The notes: generated by a model from the sequence alone, not told the origin. Numbered from the stretch's first letter, positions 44,559 to 53,604 are shown. The stretch: 64,000 nucleotides of DNA from Marinomonas arctica (GCF_003259225.1 NZ_QHJF01000028.1:1-64000), one strand, 5' to 3'. Numbers and translations are program-made.

Positions 44559-46145
44559 ATGGATACGAAAGGGCTTCTTAAAGGCACTTTATTGGTAGCC
44601 GGTAACGATATTACGGGGACTCAACCAGCCATTCACGCAATTAATCCTGCTACTAACGAAACGCTAGAGCCTGCGTATCATGGCGGTACCAAAGCGGACG
44701 TTGAGCAAGCTGTCAGTGCGGCATGGCGAGCATTTGATGCCTATCGATCCATCAGTACAGAAAAACGTGCGGCTTTTTTAGAATGCATTGCCGATGAAAT
44801 TCTAGCGCTCGGTGATGTGTTGGTAGAGCGTGCTATGGCGGAATCGGGTTTGCCCAAAGCGCGTATCGAAGGTGAGCGTGGCCGCACTATGGGTCAATTA
44901 CGTTTGTTTGCAGGCGTGGTTCGTTTGGGCAAAGCGACCGATGCTCGCATTGATCCTGCTATGCCAGATCGCACGCCATTGCCTCGTTCTGATTTGCGTT
45001 TCCAAAAAATTGCCTTAGGTCCAGTGGCGGTTTTTGGTGCAAGTAACTTCCCGTTGGCTTTCTCTGTTGCGGGTGGCGATACCGCGTCGGCATTGGCGGC
45101 GGGCTGTCCGGTTGTTGTAAAAGCACATTCTGCTCATCCTGGTACGTCTGAACTGGTGGGTCGTGCTGTTACGGCTGCGGTGAAAAAGTGCGGTCTGCCT
45201 GCTGGTGTGTTTTCTCTCTTGTATGGTTCTGGTCGTGAAATCGGCAGTGCTTTAGTGGCGCACTCTTCGATTAAAGCCGTGGGTTTTACAGGGTCTCGTA
45301 GTGGCGGTGTCGCACTGATGAACATCGCGGCAAATCGCCCGGAGCCTATTCCTGTTTATGCCGAAATGAGCAGTATTAACCCTGTCTTTATCATGCCGAA
45401 TAAATTGACGAATGACGCTCCAGCTGTTGCAAAGGGTTTTGTTGCTTCACTTGCCATGGGCGCAGGCCAATTCTGTACAAACCCAGGCATGGTTGTGCTG
45501 TTGAAAGGCGAAGCGGCGGATCGCTTTAAAGCAACGGTTGCCAGCGAAGTGCAAGCTTTGGGTACGCAAACCATGTTAACACCGGGTATTTACCAAGCGT
45601 ATTGTGACGGTGTTGAGAAGCTGAATAATAATTCAGCAACACAACTTTTGGCGAAAGGTAATGACAGTGATCAACCAAACCAGTGTTGTCCACATGTGTT
45701 TGCTACCAGTGCGAAAGCTTTCTTGGCTGATGCGTCGATGGAAGACGAAGTATTTGGTTCAACGTCTTTGATCATCGAATGCGATACTTTAGAAGAATAT
45801 AAAGTGGTGGCTGAGCACTTAGAAGGTCAGTTGACCGCCACGGTGCAAATGTCAGATGCGGATGTGGAAGCCGTTCGAGCTTTGTTACCAACGTTAGAGC
45901 GTAAAGTCGGTCGCATCCTATGCAATGGCTACCCAACTGGCGTCGAAGTGTGTCATTCCATGGTACATGGCGGTCCTTTCCCTGCGACATCCGATAGTCG
46001 TTCAACGTCTGTTGGTAGTGCGGCGATTGATCGCTTCCTACGACCAGTGTGTTACCAAGACTTTCCTAGCTCATTGATTCCAGACGCTATTCAAGATAAG
46101 AATCCTTTGAATGTGCCGCAATTGGTGGATGGAAAGTTTAACTAA
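44559..46145 (+). CDS. 2-oxoglutarate-semialdehyde (2,5-dioxovalerate) dehydrogenase
   Basis: A 528-residue aldehyde dehydrogenase of the long KGSADH type: [48 protein letters not shown], catalytic Glu in [11 protein letters not shown], catalytic Cys in [10 protein letters not shown], and the family C-terminus [20 protein letters not shown]. It oxidises the KDG dehydratase product to 2-oxoglutarate, ending the aldarate pathway. A GAGGGGG site precedes the ATG. The tail of a second copy survives at 53474-53527. Confidence 0.95.
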   Translation: MDTKGLLKGTLLVAGNDITGTQPAIHAINPATNETLEPAYHGGTKADVEQAVSAAWRAFDAYRSISTEKRAAFLECIADEILALGDVLVERAMAESGLPKARIEGERGRTMGQLRLFAGVVRLGKATDARIDPAMPDRTPLPRSDLRFQKIALGPVAVFGASNFPLAFSVAGGDTASALAAGCPVVVKAHSAHPGTSELVGRAVTAAVKKCGLPAGVFSLLYGSGREIGSALVAHSSIKAVGFTGSRSGGVALMNIAANRPEPIPVYAEMSSINPVFIMPNKLTNDAPAVAKGFVASLAMGAGQFCTNPGMVVLLKGEAADRFKATVASEVQALGTQTMLTPGIYQAYCDGVEKLNNNSATQLLAKGNDSDQPNQCCPHVFATSAKAFLADASMEDEVFGSTSLIIECDTLEEYKVVAEHLEGQLTATVQMSDADVEAVRALLPTLERKVGRILCNGYPTGVEVCHSMVHGGPFPATSDSRSTSVGSAAIDRFLRPVCYQDFPSSLIPDAIQDKNPLNVPQLVDGKFN

Positions 46146-46181
46146 GTCACACTTATTAAGCTCCAATTCTTGCTATTTCAA

Positions 46182-46204
46182 GGGGTACTTCGGTGCCCCT
46201 TTTT
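46182..46204 (+). terminator. UUCG-loop terminator after the KGSADH gene
   Basis: GGGGTAC-TTCG-GTGCCCC followed by TTTTT: a 7-bp stem with one wobble and the very stable UUCG tetraloop. Confidence 0.85.
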
Positions 46205-46234
46205 ATTTGTTGCTGTGCTATTTGGGAGAGATCG

Positions 46235-47173
46235 ATGGAAGTGACTGCTTTTATGGCTATTTTGGATGTGTCCATCCCCGTTTTATTACTGATAGTGGTC
46301 GGGGCTTTTCTGCGTAATCGAGGCGTCATTGATGACAGCTTTGTAGCTTCTGGCTCGCGTTTTGTCTTTGCAGTCGGCATGCCTACGCTACTCTTTTTTA
46401 GCATGCTTGGGGCGAGTCCGAGTAATTTAATGTCATGGCAAATGCCGCTTTTTTTTGCGGTAGGTATACTGCTTACCTTTGGTTTCGCATGGTGGTTGTC
46501 AGGCCGTGTGAAGGTGTCAGAACACGAGCGTGGCATCTTTATCCAAATAGCCTTTCGAGGTAATACCGGTGTTTTTAGTTTGGCTCTTGTGGTCAACATG
46601 TTTGGTGACGAAGGCGTCGTAATAGGCGGTGTTTTGGCCAGTATCACCTCTGTGATGTTTAACGTGTTGGCAGAAATTGCGTTATCTCGATTTCAAAAAG
46701 ACCATACTATTAGCCATAAAGCACTGCTTGGCACTATTATGCGCAACCCAATGATTATTGGTGTGGTGGCTGGCATTATCGTGAATTTCATCGGCTTACC
46801 GATTCCGAGCCAAGTGGTTACCACAGGTAAATATCTAGGTAGTGTGACACTGCCCTTGGCGTTGTTATGTATTGGCGGCTCGTTGGCTACCAGTCGCTTT
46901 ATTTTGCCGTGCCGTATTTCGTTAGCGATTGCCGTGAAAGTTTTTCTTAGCCCCGTGATTTTAACTTGCTTAGCTGCGTTACTAGGCTTTTCAGAACACG
47001 AGCAGCTGTATCTTTTCTTATTCTTTGGAGCACCCGTTGCGGCGTCAGCCTACGTCGTTTCTGTGGCGCATGGCAGTAACGGCAAAGTAACGGCTAATGC
47101 CATTGCTACATCTACCTTAGTTGGCTCGCTGGTGATCGTATTTGTCACGCCAGTGCTGCTTGCGATACTTTAA
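46235..47173 (+). CDS. AEC-family (auxin efflux carrier-like) transporter, copy 1
   Basis: A 312-residue inner-membrane protein with about ten helices, of the AEC/MadM-type permease family: SIPVLLLIVVGAFLRNRGVIDD at the N-terminus, FRGNTGVFSLALVVNMFG, LPLALLCIGGSLATS, and FFGAPVAASAYVVSVAHGSNGKVTANAIATSTLVGS near the end. The ATG follows GGGAGA by 5 nt, after a terminator. Its paralog at 53605 has the same length. It may move a diacid or pathway intermediate; its role here is not known. Confidence 0.85.
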   Translation: MEVTAFMAILDVSIPVLLLIVVGAFLRNRGVIDDSFVASGSRFVFAVGMPTLLFFSMLGASPSNLMSWQMPLFFAVGILLTFGFAWWLSGRVKVSEHERGIFIQIAFRGNTGVFSLALVVNMFGDEGVVIGGVLASITSVMFNVLAEIALSRFQKDHTISHKALLGTIMRNPMIIGVVAGIIVNFIGLPIPSQVVTTGKYLGSVTLPLALLCIGGSLATSRFILPCRISLAIAVKVFLSPVILTCLAALLGFSEHEQLYLFLFFGAPVAASAYVVSVAHGSNGKVTANAIATSTLVGSLVIVFVTPVLLAIL

Positions 47174-47195
47174 ACGGATAGAAGGAAATTATTAC

Positions 47196-47701
47196 ATGAG
47201 TAAAATCGATGTATTAGTCGTTTGGCCAAACAGGCCAGAGCAAATGCAAATACTGGCAGATACTTATGAATTGCATCGTTACGACCAGGCTTCTGTGGAA
47301 GAAAAAGCCGCCATGATCGATGCTGTCGGCGACAAGATACGTGCGGTGGCAAAAGACGTGGATGTTTTGGCGCCGGTCATTCCCGGTGGTCCAGCGACAG
47401 AAGGCTTAATTAGCCGTGAGGTTTTGAGCGCGTTGGGTGAAAACAGCTACTTTATCAATGTTTTGATGAAAAAGCGTTAGTTGACTTGCTTGAACAGCGC
47501 GCGATCAAAGGTGCGGGTTTGGATGTATTTGTGGACGAACCTAATGTTCCTAAAGCACTATTGTATATGGATCACGTGGTTTTGCAGTCTCACTGTGCCA
47601 GCGGCACTTATGAAACGCGTGCTGCAATGGCGCAATTGGTAGTGGATAATCTCGCTGCATATTTTGCAGATAAAGCACTGCTTACTCCTGTTATTTATTG
47701 A
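47196..47701 (+). pseudogene. Broken D-2-hydroxyacid dehydrogenase
   Basis: The first frame gives a normal start (MSKIDVLVVWPNRPEQM, ATG 47196 with AAGGAA). After about residue 50 it jumps from DKIRAVA straight to VDVLAPVIPGGPATEGLI, so the middle of the protein is missing, including the GxGxxG NAD-binding core. At AATGTT (47459-47464) the frame is lost: the expected ARGS segment is gone and the stop TAG follows. The C-terminal part DEKALVDLLEQRAIKGAGLDVFVDEPNVPKALL continues in another frame to 47701. Intact relatives (GhrB/HprA type) reduce glyoxylate or hydroxypyruvate. With about 165 of roughly 310 residues left it cannot work. Confidence 0.85.
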
Positions 47702-47717
47702 TTTCCTAGATAGAAAA

Positions 47718-47745
47718 GCTCGAATTTCCAGTGGAAAATTCGAGC
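47718..47745 (-). terminator. Hairpin terminator for the minus-strand glucarate dehydratase gene
   Basis: GCTCGAATTT...AAATTCGAGC with an inner CCA/TGG. On the minus strand it is followed by CTTTTC. It may also serve weakly for the pseudogene on the plus strand. Confidence 0.6.
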
Positions 47746-47772
47746 AAACTAGGACATAACTCTTGCCTTAAC

Positions 47773-47810
47773 GATGATCCTCTAAGTAAATAAGACCTTA
47801 GAGGATCATC
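47773..47810. repeat. Perfect 14-bp hairpin just after a stop codon
   Basis: GATGATCCTCTAAG (47773-47786) / CTTAGAGGATCATC (47797-47810) with a 10-nt loop, five bases beyond the stop of the minus-strand gene. There is no T-run, so it is more likely an mRNA 3'-end stabiliser, or works together with the hairpin at 47718. Confidence 0.6.
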
Positions 47811-47814
47811 CTCT

Positions 47815-49086
47815 TTAGAAACGTGGTACGGTCCCTTTCCAGTCTGGTTGGTACTTACGCATTTCTGAAACGTCATCACGGGCACGAATACCACAGTTTT
47901 CGTAGTTTTTAGCTAGCACTGCCAAGGCATCTCGGTCCAATTCCACACCTAAGCCCGGTTTATCAGGGACCACGACAGCACCATTTTTGAATGGGATCTT
48001 ACCGCCGACAATGACTTCCTCTTCTTGCCAAGGGTAATGTGTGTCACAAGCGTACGTTAGGTTATCAATCGCTGCGGCTGCGTGAGTCATGGCCATTAAG
48101 CTGATGCCTAAGTGAGAGTTGGAGTGCATCGATAAGCCGATATCCCATGTTTTGCACAGTTGTGCCAGTTCTTGTGTGGCTCTTAGGCCGCCCCAGTAAT
48201 GGTGATCCGACAAAATGACTTGCACCGAATCCAGCTCGATGGCCTTTGGAATGTCAAAGAATCCAATGACATACATATTGGTCGCTAATGGAATGTCGGT
48301 CATGGCGCTTACTTGTCCCATGGCTTCTTGGCCGTGGGCAGGGTCTTCTAAATATTGCAGTAGTCCATTGCCAAATTTGTCTAATAAGCGCTTGGTGGTT
48401 TCAACCGTCCAGCCACCGTTTGGGTCAATACGCAGCGGTACATCTGGGAAGGCTTCACGCAGTGCTTCCAGAGCTTCGATCTCTTTTTCTGGCTCGAACA
48501 CGCCTGCTTTTAGTTTGATCGATTGGAAGCCGTATTGATCAATCATCTTTTTCGCTTGCGCAACGATTTGCTCTGGTGTTATCGCTTCGCCCCAAGTATC
48601 TACCCATGGATCATTGGTAAAGCCATGGCGTTCAAACTTGTAGAATAAATATGCACTGTAGGCGACTTCATTGCGTACTTTGCCGCCTAATAAATCACAC
48701 ACAGGACGGTCTGTAATCTTGCCCATCAGGTCTAAGCAAGCCACTTCGAAGGCAGAAAAAATGCGTGGCACTGTAGTTGCACCCAATGTACCTGGGGCGA
48801 TGTCTAGCCCTGAATTTGGATCGGGTAGAGTGACAACGGATTCAATTTTGTTTCGGATCGCATTGACATTGAAAACATCCATACCCAAAAGATGTGGCGC
48901 GACTTGGCGCAATTGGCTGATTGTCTGTTCGTCGCCATAACTTTCGCCTAAACCGTAATTACCGTCTTCGGTTTTTATTTCAATAATGGTGCGCAAGGCC
49001 CAAGCTTCATGAACGCCATAAACATTGAGTAGTGGAGGATCGCGGAACGCAATAGGCGTAATTTCAATTTGTTTAATACGTGACAT
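47815..49086 (-). CDS. Glucarate dehydratase-like enolase-superfamily enzyme (GudX/GudD paralog)
   Basis: A 423-residue protein. The motifs of acid-sugar dehydratases are intact: IKLKAGVF with the catalytic Lys, metal ligands in RIDPNGGW, LEDPAHGQ and ATNMYVIGF, and the catalytic His in SMHSNSHLGIS. It is in the glucarate dehydratase group but clearly distinct from the GudD at 42362 (for example HYWGGLRATQELAQ in place of [16 protein letters not shown]). It may use another aldarate stereoisomer. AGGAG precedes the ATG. It is downstream of a TRAP transporter and a membrane microprotein. Confidence 0.85.
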   Translation of the reverse strand: MSRIKQIEITPIAFRDPPLLNVYGVHEAWALRTIIEIKTEDGNYGLGESYGDEQTISQLRQVAPHLLGMDVFNVNAIRNKIESVVTLPDPNSGLDIAPGTLGATTVPRIFSAFEVACLDLMGKITDRPVCDLLGGKVRNEVAYSAYLFYKFERHGFTNDPWVDTWGEAITPEQIVAQAKKMIDQYGFQSIKLKAGVFEPEKEIEALEALREAFPDVPLRIDPNGGWTVETTKRLLDKFGNGLLQYLEDPAHGQEAMGQVSAMTDIPLATNMYVIGFFDIPKAIELDSVQVILSDHHYWGGLRATQELAQLCKTWDIGLSMHSNSHLGISLMAMTHAAAAIDNLTYACDTHYPWQEEEVIVGGKIPFKNGAVVVPDKPGLGVELDRDALAVLAKNYENCGIRARDDVSEMRKYQPDWKGTVPRF

Positions 49087-49112
49087 ACAGTTATCTCCTG
49101 AGAAAAGGGAGT

Positions 49113-49141
49113 CTTATCGATGGCTTTTTGCCATCAATAAG
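49113..49141. repeat. Hairpin between the microprotein and dehydratase genes
   Basis: CTTATCGATGGC (49113-49124) / GCCATCAATAAG (49130-49141), one mismatch, 5-nt loop. There is no T-run on the minus strand, so it is probably an mRNA processing or stability element inside the operon. Confidence 0.5.
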
Positions 49142-49178
49142 AAGGTTAAAAAATGTAAATGGTTAATATCCTAAAGCG

Positions 49179-49301
49179 CTAGGCAAAACCTGCGGCTAGA
49201 GCAAACATACAGACGATTAGAATGGTGGCAACAATGCCCCCCGCAATCCAAGGTGCAACGCCATAACGGTCAATTTCAGACTGATTATCGTGACCAATCA
49301 T
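49179..49301 (-). CDS. 40-residue single-helix membrane microprotein
   Basis: Reads MIGHDNQSEIDRYGVAPWIA and then a 20-residue hydrophobic helix rich in Gly, Ile, Val, Leu, Ala ending in AAGFA. AGGAG lies 8 nt before the ATG. It sits 15 nt after the fused dctQM gene stop on the same strand and before the dehydratase, so it is almost certainly in that operon. Too short for automatic gene callers. It may be an accessory subunit of the TRAP transporter (inference). I do not recognise a named family. Confidence 0.7.
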   Translation of the reverse strand: MIGHDNQSEIDRYGVAPWIAGGIVATILIVCMFALAAGFA

Positions 49302-49316
49302 AAAGATTCTCCTAGG

Positions 49317-51395
49317 TTAATTTCCGAGTGCTTCGGGAAGCCAAAGGGCGATTTGAGGGAAGCTCATAACGAGAATCAACCCGACAACTTGTAAGCCGAT
49401 AAATGGCAATACAGAGATAAAAATTTCTTGTAGGGAAATGTCTTTTGGTGCGACTGATTTGAGCCAAAAACAGGCAGGACCAAACGGTGGTGATAAGAAG
49501 TAAATCTGAATGTTGAGAACAAACAGAATACCAAACCAGACTTTTGCTTGATCTGGTGTCAGTCCAAGTTCAGGTGCTAGAGTCATAACAACAGGAGCAA
49601 AAACAGGAACCGTAATTAGAACGATGGCGATCCATTCCATAAAAGTACCTAAGATCACCAAAATCAGCATCATTACCAAGATCACGCCAATAGCTGGAAT
49701 GCCAAGGTTCATAAAGAGTGAGCGCATAAAGTCCGCTCCACCGATTAAGTTAAAGATACCGACAAAAGATACGGACCCCAGTACTAACCAAATGATGGTA
49801 CCCACTGTTGCCATAGAACCTACTAAAGATGCCTTCAGCATGGCCCATTTAAACTCGTGACGTACTGCAGAAACAATCATGGCACCCAAGGCGCCCACTG
49901 CCGCCGCTTCGGTAACCGAAGCAATACCGCCATAGATGGACCCCATTACACAGCCGATTAGCATAATGCTCAAGAATACTGCGCTCAGACGCGATTTTGA
50001 TAGCTTGCGCTCTTCGCCTGTTAGCTCGGCCACTTCTTTCGCCGTTGGTGCTAATTTAGGGTTAATGTGTACACGAATCAAAACATACAAAGCATAAAAT
50101 ATGGCTAGCATAAGACCAGGAACAGCACCAGCCATGAAAAGGTCGCCAATGGCGACTTCTGCAGATAGGCCGTAGACGATCATGATGATGGAAGGTGGAA
50201 TCAACGTGGCTAAGGCGCCTGCCGCACAAATCAGACCTATGGTCATTTTTCGATCATAGCCTAAACGGAGCATTTGCGGCAAGGCGACTAGCCCAAGCAT
50301 CACTATTTCGCCACCCATTACACCAGACATCGCCGCGAGAATGACTGCAACAACAACGGTTTGTACCGCTACGCCGCCACGAAGGTTGCCTGCGAATACT
50401 GACATGGCATCAAACAAATCTTCTGCGATACCTGATTTTTCTAAGATCGTTGCCATTAATACGAAGAAGGGAATGGCAATAAGAGTGTAGTGATCAAGCA
50501 ATGTTGCGGTGTTGGCGGATACTAGATATAAGCCACGAGGGCCAAAAAAGGCAATCGCCATGACGACAGAAACGATCAAGGTCACTATACCTAGCGGCAT
50601 ACCTGTCATCATCAAAGACACCAGCATCGTGACCATGATTAAGGATATTACCCCTAAACTGTATGAGCGCATGTTTAGTGCGGTGCTTGGATCTAGACTT
50701 TGACCAACCGCTGAAAAGTAGCCACTTACACCGTCGAAAATTGATCCAGGCCCAGAAATATAAGCCAGTACACCATTAATAAAGTATAAAGCCATAAATA
50801 GACCGATTAACTTTACGATGGTTTTGGCCCATCTACTATTTACATGACGCCAAAGGTTAACGGTTAGCTGAGCGAGGTACATAAACCCACCCAGCATCAA
50901 TAAGGTTTTTAATACCATCGGCATGGGCGAGTTAAACGCACTGCCAGTCCGCTCTATATGGTCTATTGCCATGTAAGCGCGCATGGATGCATCAGATAGC
51001 AGCAGGAATAGCGCAACAATACCAATGCAGGATGCAAATAGGTCAAGACGCCATTGGGCTTTAGGAGAAGCGATATTATGAATCACTGTAATACCAATAT
51101 GGCGATTCTTTAGTGTTATGTAACCCGCAGAAAGCATCCATGTGGCGGCACACAGCACCATCACTACTTCAAATGCCCATTGTGTTGGCGAATTAAACAC
51201 ATAGCGGGCAACGACTTCCCATAAAGTCGCACCGGCAGCGACAAGGTAAAGCAGTGAAACCCCAATGCCTGAAAAGTGGCTAAAGTGATCTATGGGAGTG
51301 TATTCGAATTCTTCATGCTGCTGTGCATGCTCAATCGGGTTGTCGTCGGCAATTTCGACAATGTCATCAGTATTGAGGCTTTGAGTTTTGGTCAT
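49317..51395 (-). CDS. dctQM: Fused TRAP transporter membrane protein (DctQ-DctM)
   Basis: About 692 residues. Residues 1-210 are DctQ (LWEVVARYVFNSPTQWAFEVVMVLCAATWMLSAGYITLKNRHI), a few extra helices link, and from about 250 a full DctM follows (PLGIVTLIVSVVMAIAFFG, IPFFVLMATILEKSG, LIPPSIIMIVYGLSAEVAIGDLFMAGAVPG, NIQIYFLSPPFGPACFWLKS). Natural Q-M fusions are known in TRAP systems. ATG 51395 has AGGTGA 6 nt upstream, better than the far upstream ATG at 51431. The partner DctP is encoded at 51510. Confidence 0.9.
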   Translation of the reverse strand: MTKTQSLNTDDIVEIADDNPIEHAQQHEEFEYTPIDHFSHFSGIGVSLLYLVAAGATLWEVVARYVFNSPTQWAFEVVMVLCAATWMLSAGYITLKNRHIGITVIHNIASPKAQWRLDLFASCIGIVALFLLLSDASMRAYMAIDHIERTGSAFNSPMPMVLKTLLMLGGFMYLAQLTVNLWRHVNSRWAKTIVKLIGLFMALYFINGVLAYISGPGSIFDGVSGYFSAVGQSLDPSTALNMRSYSLGVISLIMVTMLVSLMMTGMPLGIVTLIVSVVMAIAFFGPRGLYLVSANTATLLDHYTLIAIPFFVLMATILEKSGIAEDLFDAMSVFAGNLRGGVAVQTVVVAVILAAMSGVMGGEIVMLGLVALPQMLRLGYDRKMTIGLICAAGALATLIPPSIIMIVYGLSAEVAIGDLFMAGAVPGLMLAIFYALYVLIRVHINPKLAPTAKEVAELTGEERKLSKSRLSAVFLSIMLIGCVMGSIYGGIASVTEAAAVGALGAMIVSAVRHEFKWAMLKASLVGSMATVGTIIWLVLGSVSFVGIFNLIGGADFMRSLFMNLGIPAIGVILVMMLILVILGTFMEWIAIVLITVPVFAPVVMTLAPELGLTPDQAKVWFGILFVLNIQIYFLSPPFGPACFWLKSVAPKDISLQEIFISVLPFIGLQVVGLILVMSFPQIALWLPEALGN

Positions 51396-51509
51396 AGTGT
51401 TCACCTGATTTATCAGTCTACTGCATTGCATCGGTAGCTTATTTTTTATATAGAAGGTACGGCGGCGGGACTATGTCCCAGCCGTCGCTAGTGGTAAAAC
51501 ACTCTTGAG

Positions 51510-52544
51510 CTAGAGTAAGCCTTTTTCGGTCATGAATTTAACGTGTGCTTTGTATACTTCTGTGGCCAGGGGAGATGCACTACCAAAGGCTTCCCATGCT
51601 TCTTTTGCTACCTTACGGAAATCGTCACGCTCGGATTGAGGCCAGTCGATGACGGTAATGTCGCCTTTGGCTTTGTCTCGTGCGACCAGTTCTTTATCTT
51701 TAGCATCTAGGTAGGTGCGTAGATCAGCGTAAGCACTCAAAAACCATTCTGTTAGAGCCGCTTGGTCTTCTTTATCGATCTTGTTCCAGGTGGCTTCATT
51801 GATGGTAAATTGCATAAAAGGCATTGAATGAATGCCAGGATAAATTGGATATTTGGCGACCTTGTGCATGCCGCTGGCGTCATTGTTTGCGTACGCTGAA
51901 GAGTCAGCCGCGTCAATCACGTTTTTCTCTAGGGCGGTGTACACTTCTGAACCAGGCAGCGAAACAGGAGCTGCGCCAGCACGACGGAATACATCTGCAG
52001 CAAGGCCTTCAGGGGAGCGAACTTTTAGCCCTTTCATATCTGCGACACCACGAACAGGTACTTTTGATACGAAGGCTTCGCGTTTTTCAGAGCTGCAACC
52101 AATGACATGCACGCCGGGGTCGTATTTGTTGTACATTTTTTGTAGTAGTTCTTTACCACCGCCTTGCATGCAAAATTCTTCAACTTGGGCTGGATTGTCA
52201 TAGCCTGCAATTAGGTCACCCATCAACGCATAAGCGGGGTCTTTGCCTGCAAAATAGCTGGTTGCTGTTAAATCGCCATCCAAGATTCCCATAGAAACCG
52301 CTACAGGCGTTTCTTTATGTGAAACGACAGAGCCAATAGGTAGCAATTCTATTTGCAGGTCGCCTCCAGTCATTTCTTTTAGTTTAGGTATCCATATTTG
52401 ATTCAAGCGAGTCAAACTGATGTGTGACGCATTAAAGCTGGTTTGGACCTTGAGTGTTTGAGCGTAGGTTGGTGCAACCGAAAAGGCTAACCCTGCTGTA
52501 AGTAGAGTTGCAGTAAGCGTTTTAGGTATAGATGTGAGGGGCAT
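51510..52544 (-). CDS. dctP: TRAP transporter substrate-binding protein (DctP)
   Basis: A 344-residue periplasmic receptor. Its signal peptide ends near PTYA-QTLKV (residue 28). GVADMKGLKVRSPEGLAADVFRRAGAAPVSLPGSEVYTALEKNVIDAADSSAYANN is the conserved binding core with the usual Arg. AGGAG lies 8 nt before the ATG. It is the first gene of the operon dctP-dctQM-microprotein-dehydratase, divergent from a GntR gene with twin operators between them. Confidence 0.9.
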   Translation of the reverse strand: MPLTSIPKTLTATLLTAGLAFSVAPTYAQTLKVQTSFNASHISLTRLNQIWIPKLKEMTGGDLQIELLPIGSVVSHKETPVAVSMGILDGDLTATSYFAGKDPAYALMGDLIAGYDNPAQVEEFCMQGGGKELLQKMYNKYDPGVHVIGCSSEKREAFVSKVPVRGVADMKGLKVRSPEGLAADVFRRAGAAPVSLPGSEVYTALEKNVIDAADSSAYANNDASGMHKVAKYPIYPGIHSMPFMQFTINEATWNKIDKEDQAALTEWFLSAYADLRTYLDAKDKELVARDKAKGDITVIDWPQSERDDFRKVAKEAWEAFGSASPLATEVYKAHVKFMTEKGLL

Positions 52545-52599
52545 TGTTCTTCTCCTGATTTTTAGATTTATTGTTAGGAATTGCTCTTTATGGTTTCTT

Positions 52600-52646
52600 A
52601 TATACTAATATATTAGTTGTTCTGCCGCTCATATACTAATATATTA
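52600..52646. promoter_or_regulatory. Twin operators for the FCD regulator at 52737
   Basis: Two copies of ATATACTAATATATTA at 52600-52615 and 52631-52646, 31 bp apart (about three helix turns). The first contains a perfect 14-bp palindrome ACTAATATATTAGT (52604-52617); the second matches 13 of 14. They sit between divergent dctP and gntR promoters, where a GntR dimer pair would bind on one DNA face. Confidence 0.75.
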
Positions 52647-52736
52647 ATTTCGATGCGCAAGTCTTTTTTCTTTCGTGCTGCAAACGGCTCTGAGATAATG
52701 ACTTAACTATTTAAGGCAAAATATGGCTTCAATCTT

Positions 52737-53453
52737 ATGAACCAGAAGAATAATTATTTGATTAAAAATTATTTAGAGCAGAGTAACGACTTGCCTCGTA
52801 CTGCTGTTGATCGTGTGTATGATGATTTATTACGTCGTATTGTTAGTTTAGAACTCCCACCAGGATCACAGCTTGTTCGTGGTGAGTTATGTAGTGAATA
52901 TAAAGTCAGTCAAACACCCGTCAGAGAAGCATTGTTGAGACTTGAACAGCTAGGTTTAGTGAATGTTAAACCTCAGTCTGGTACAGAAGTATCTTACATT
53001 GATGTAAAGCAATTAGAGCAGAGTCACTTTCTTCGAGAGGCGCTGGAGTTTGAAGTAGTGCGACAGCTAACGCAGATTCCAAACGAGGAAATTGTGTCTC
53101 AACTGCGAGAAATTGTTGCAATGCAGGAGCAGGTTTCTACAGCAGATAGTGAGGACATTATCATGTTTGCTAAACTGGATGAGCTGTTTCATCGCTCAAT
53201 GTTTACTGCAATAGGGCATGAGTCTTTGTATAAGTTGGTGCGTTCAAGATCTGGGCATATGGATCGTGTGCGACGCTTGCATTTGCCTTCTGAAGGTAAG
53301 ATTCGCAGTGTTCTGGCTGGACATAAGGCGATTATTGATGCGATAGAGAGCGGTTCGCAAGACAAGGCCTTTGAGACTATGCGCGATCATTTGGCGGGTA
53401 CTATTTCACGAGTACGTATTTTGCGGGAGGAGTTTCCTGAATATTTTAACTAA
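52737..53453 (+). CDS. GntR-family regulator, FadR/FCD (VanR-like) subfamily
   Basis: A 238-residue regulator. The winged HTH at about 22-85 is VYDDLLRRIVSLELPPGSQLVRGELCSEYKVSQTPVREALLRLEQLGLVNVKPQSGTEVS. The FCD domain follows (FLREALEFEVVRQL ... ELFHRSMFTAIGH ... GHKAIIDAIESGSQDKAFETMRDHL). It is divergent from the dctP operon with twin palindromes in between. Together with the KGSADH tail and AEC gene behind it, it mirrors the 43738-47173 arrangement. Confidence 0.9.
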   Translation: MNQKNNYLIKNYLEQSNDLPRTAVDRVYDDLLRRIVSLELPPGSQLVRGELCSEYKVSQTPVREALLRLEQLGLVNVKPQSGTEVSYIDVKQLEQSHFLREALEFEVVRQLTQIPNEEIVSQLREIVAMQEQVSTADSEDIIMFAKLDELFHRSMFTAIGHESLYKLVRSRSGHMDRVRRLHLPSEGKIRSVLAGHKAIIDAIESGSQDKAFETMRDHLAGTISRVRILREEFPEYFN

Positions 53454-53473
53454 CTGTTATGCATGTTTTGTTT

Positions 53474-53527
53474 CAAGCTAAAAACCCCTTAAACATTCCT
53501 CAATTGGTGAATGGGAAATTGGTATAA
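53474..53527 (+). pseudogene. 3' remnant of a second KGSADH gene
   Basis: The 18 codons before TAA at 53525-53527 read QAKNPLNIPQLVNGKLV, against [17 protein letters not shown] at the end of the intact dehydrogenase (46145). Most nucleotide differences are in third positions, so the lost gene was an older diverged paralog, not a recent copy. The remainder of the gene is gone; the GntR stop lies only 20 bp upstream. Confidence 0.8.
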
Positions 53528-53550
53528 ATAAGTCTTTTCAATTGATAAGA

Positions 53551-53587
53551 AAACACTCTATTGGCCAAACTGGCTAGTAGAGTGTTT
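53551..53587 (+). terminator. Hairpin upstream of the second AEC gene
   Basis: AAACACTCTA (53551-53560) / TAGAGTGTTT (53578-53587) with inner pairing, then GTTTT. It occupies the same place as the UUCG terminator before the first AEC gene. Confidence 0.6.
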
Positions 53588-53604
53588 GTTTTAGGGAGTT
53601 CAAC

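Noticed and set aside
47196..47480. A short intact protein rather than a pseudogene
   Set aside because: The remainder of the same enzyme family continues in another frame immediately after, and the join within residues 50-55 skips the conserved core.
52723..52740. Five-codon leader peptide MASIL overlapping the GntR start
   Set aside because: It ends in ATGA with the regulator start, but such tiny frames occur by chance, and there are no attenuation structures.
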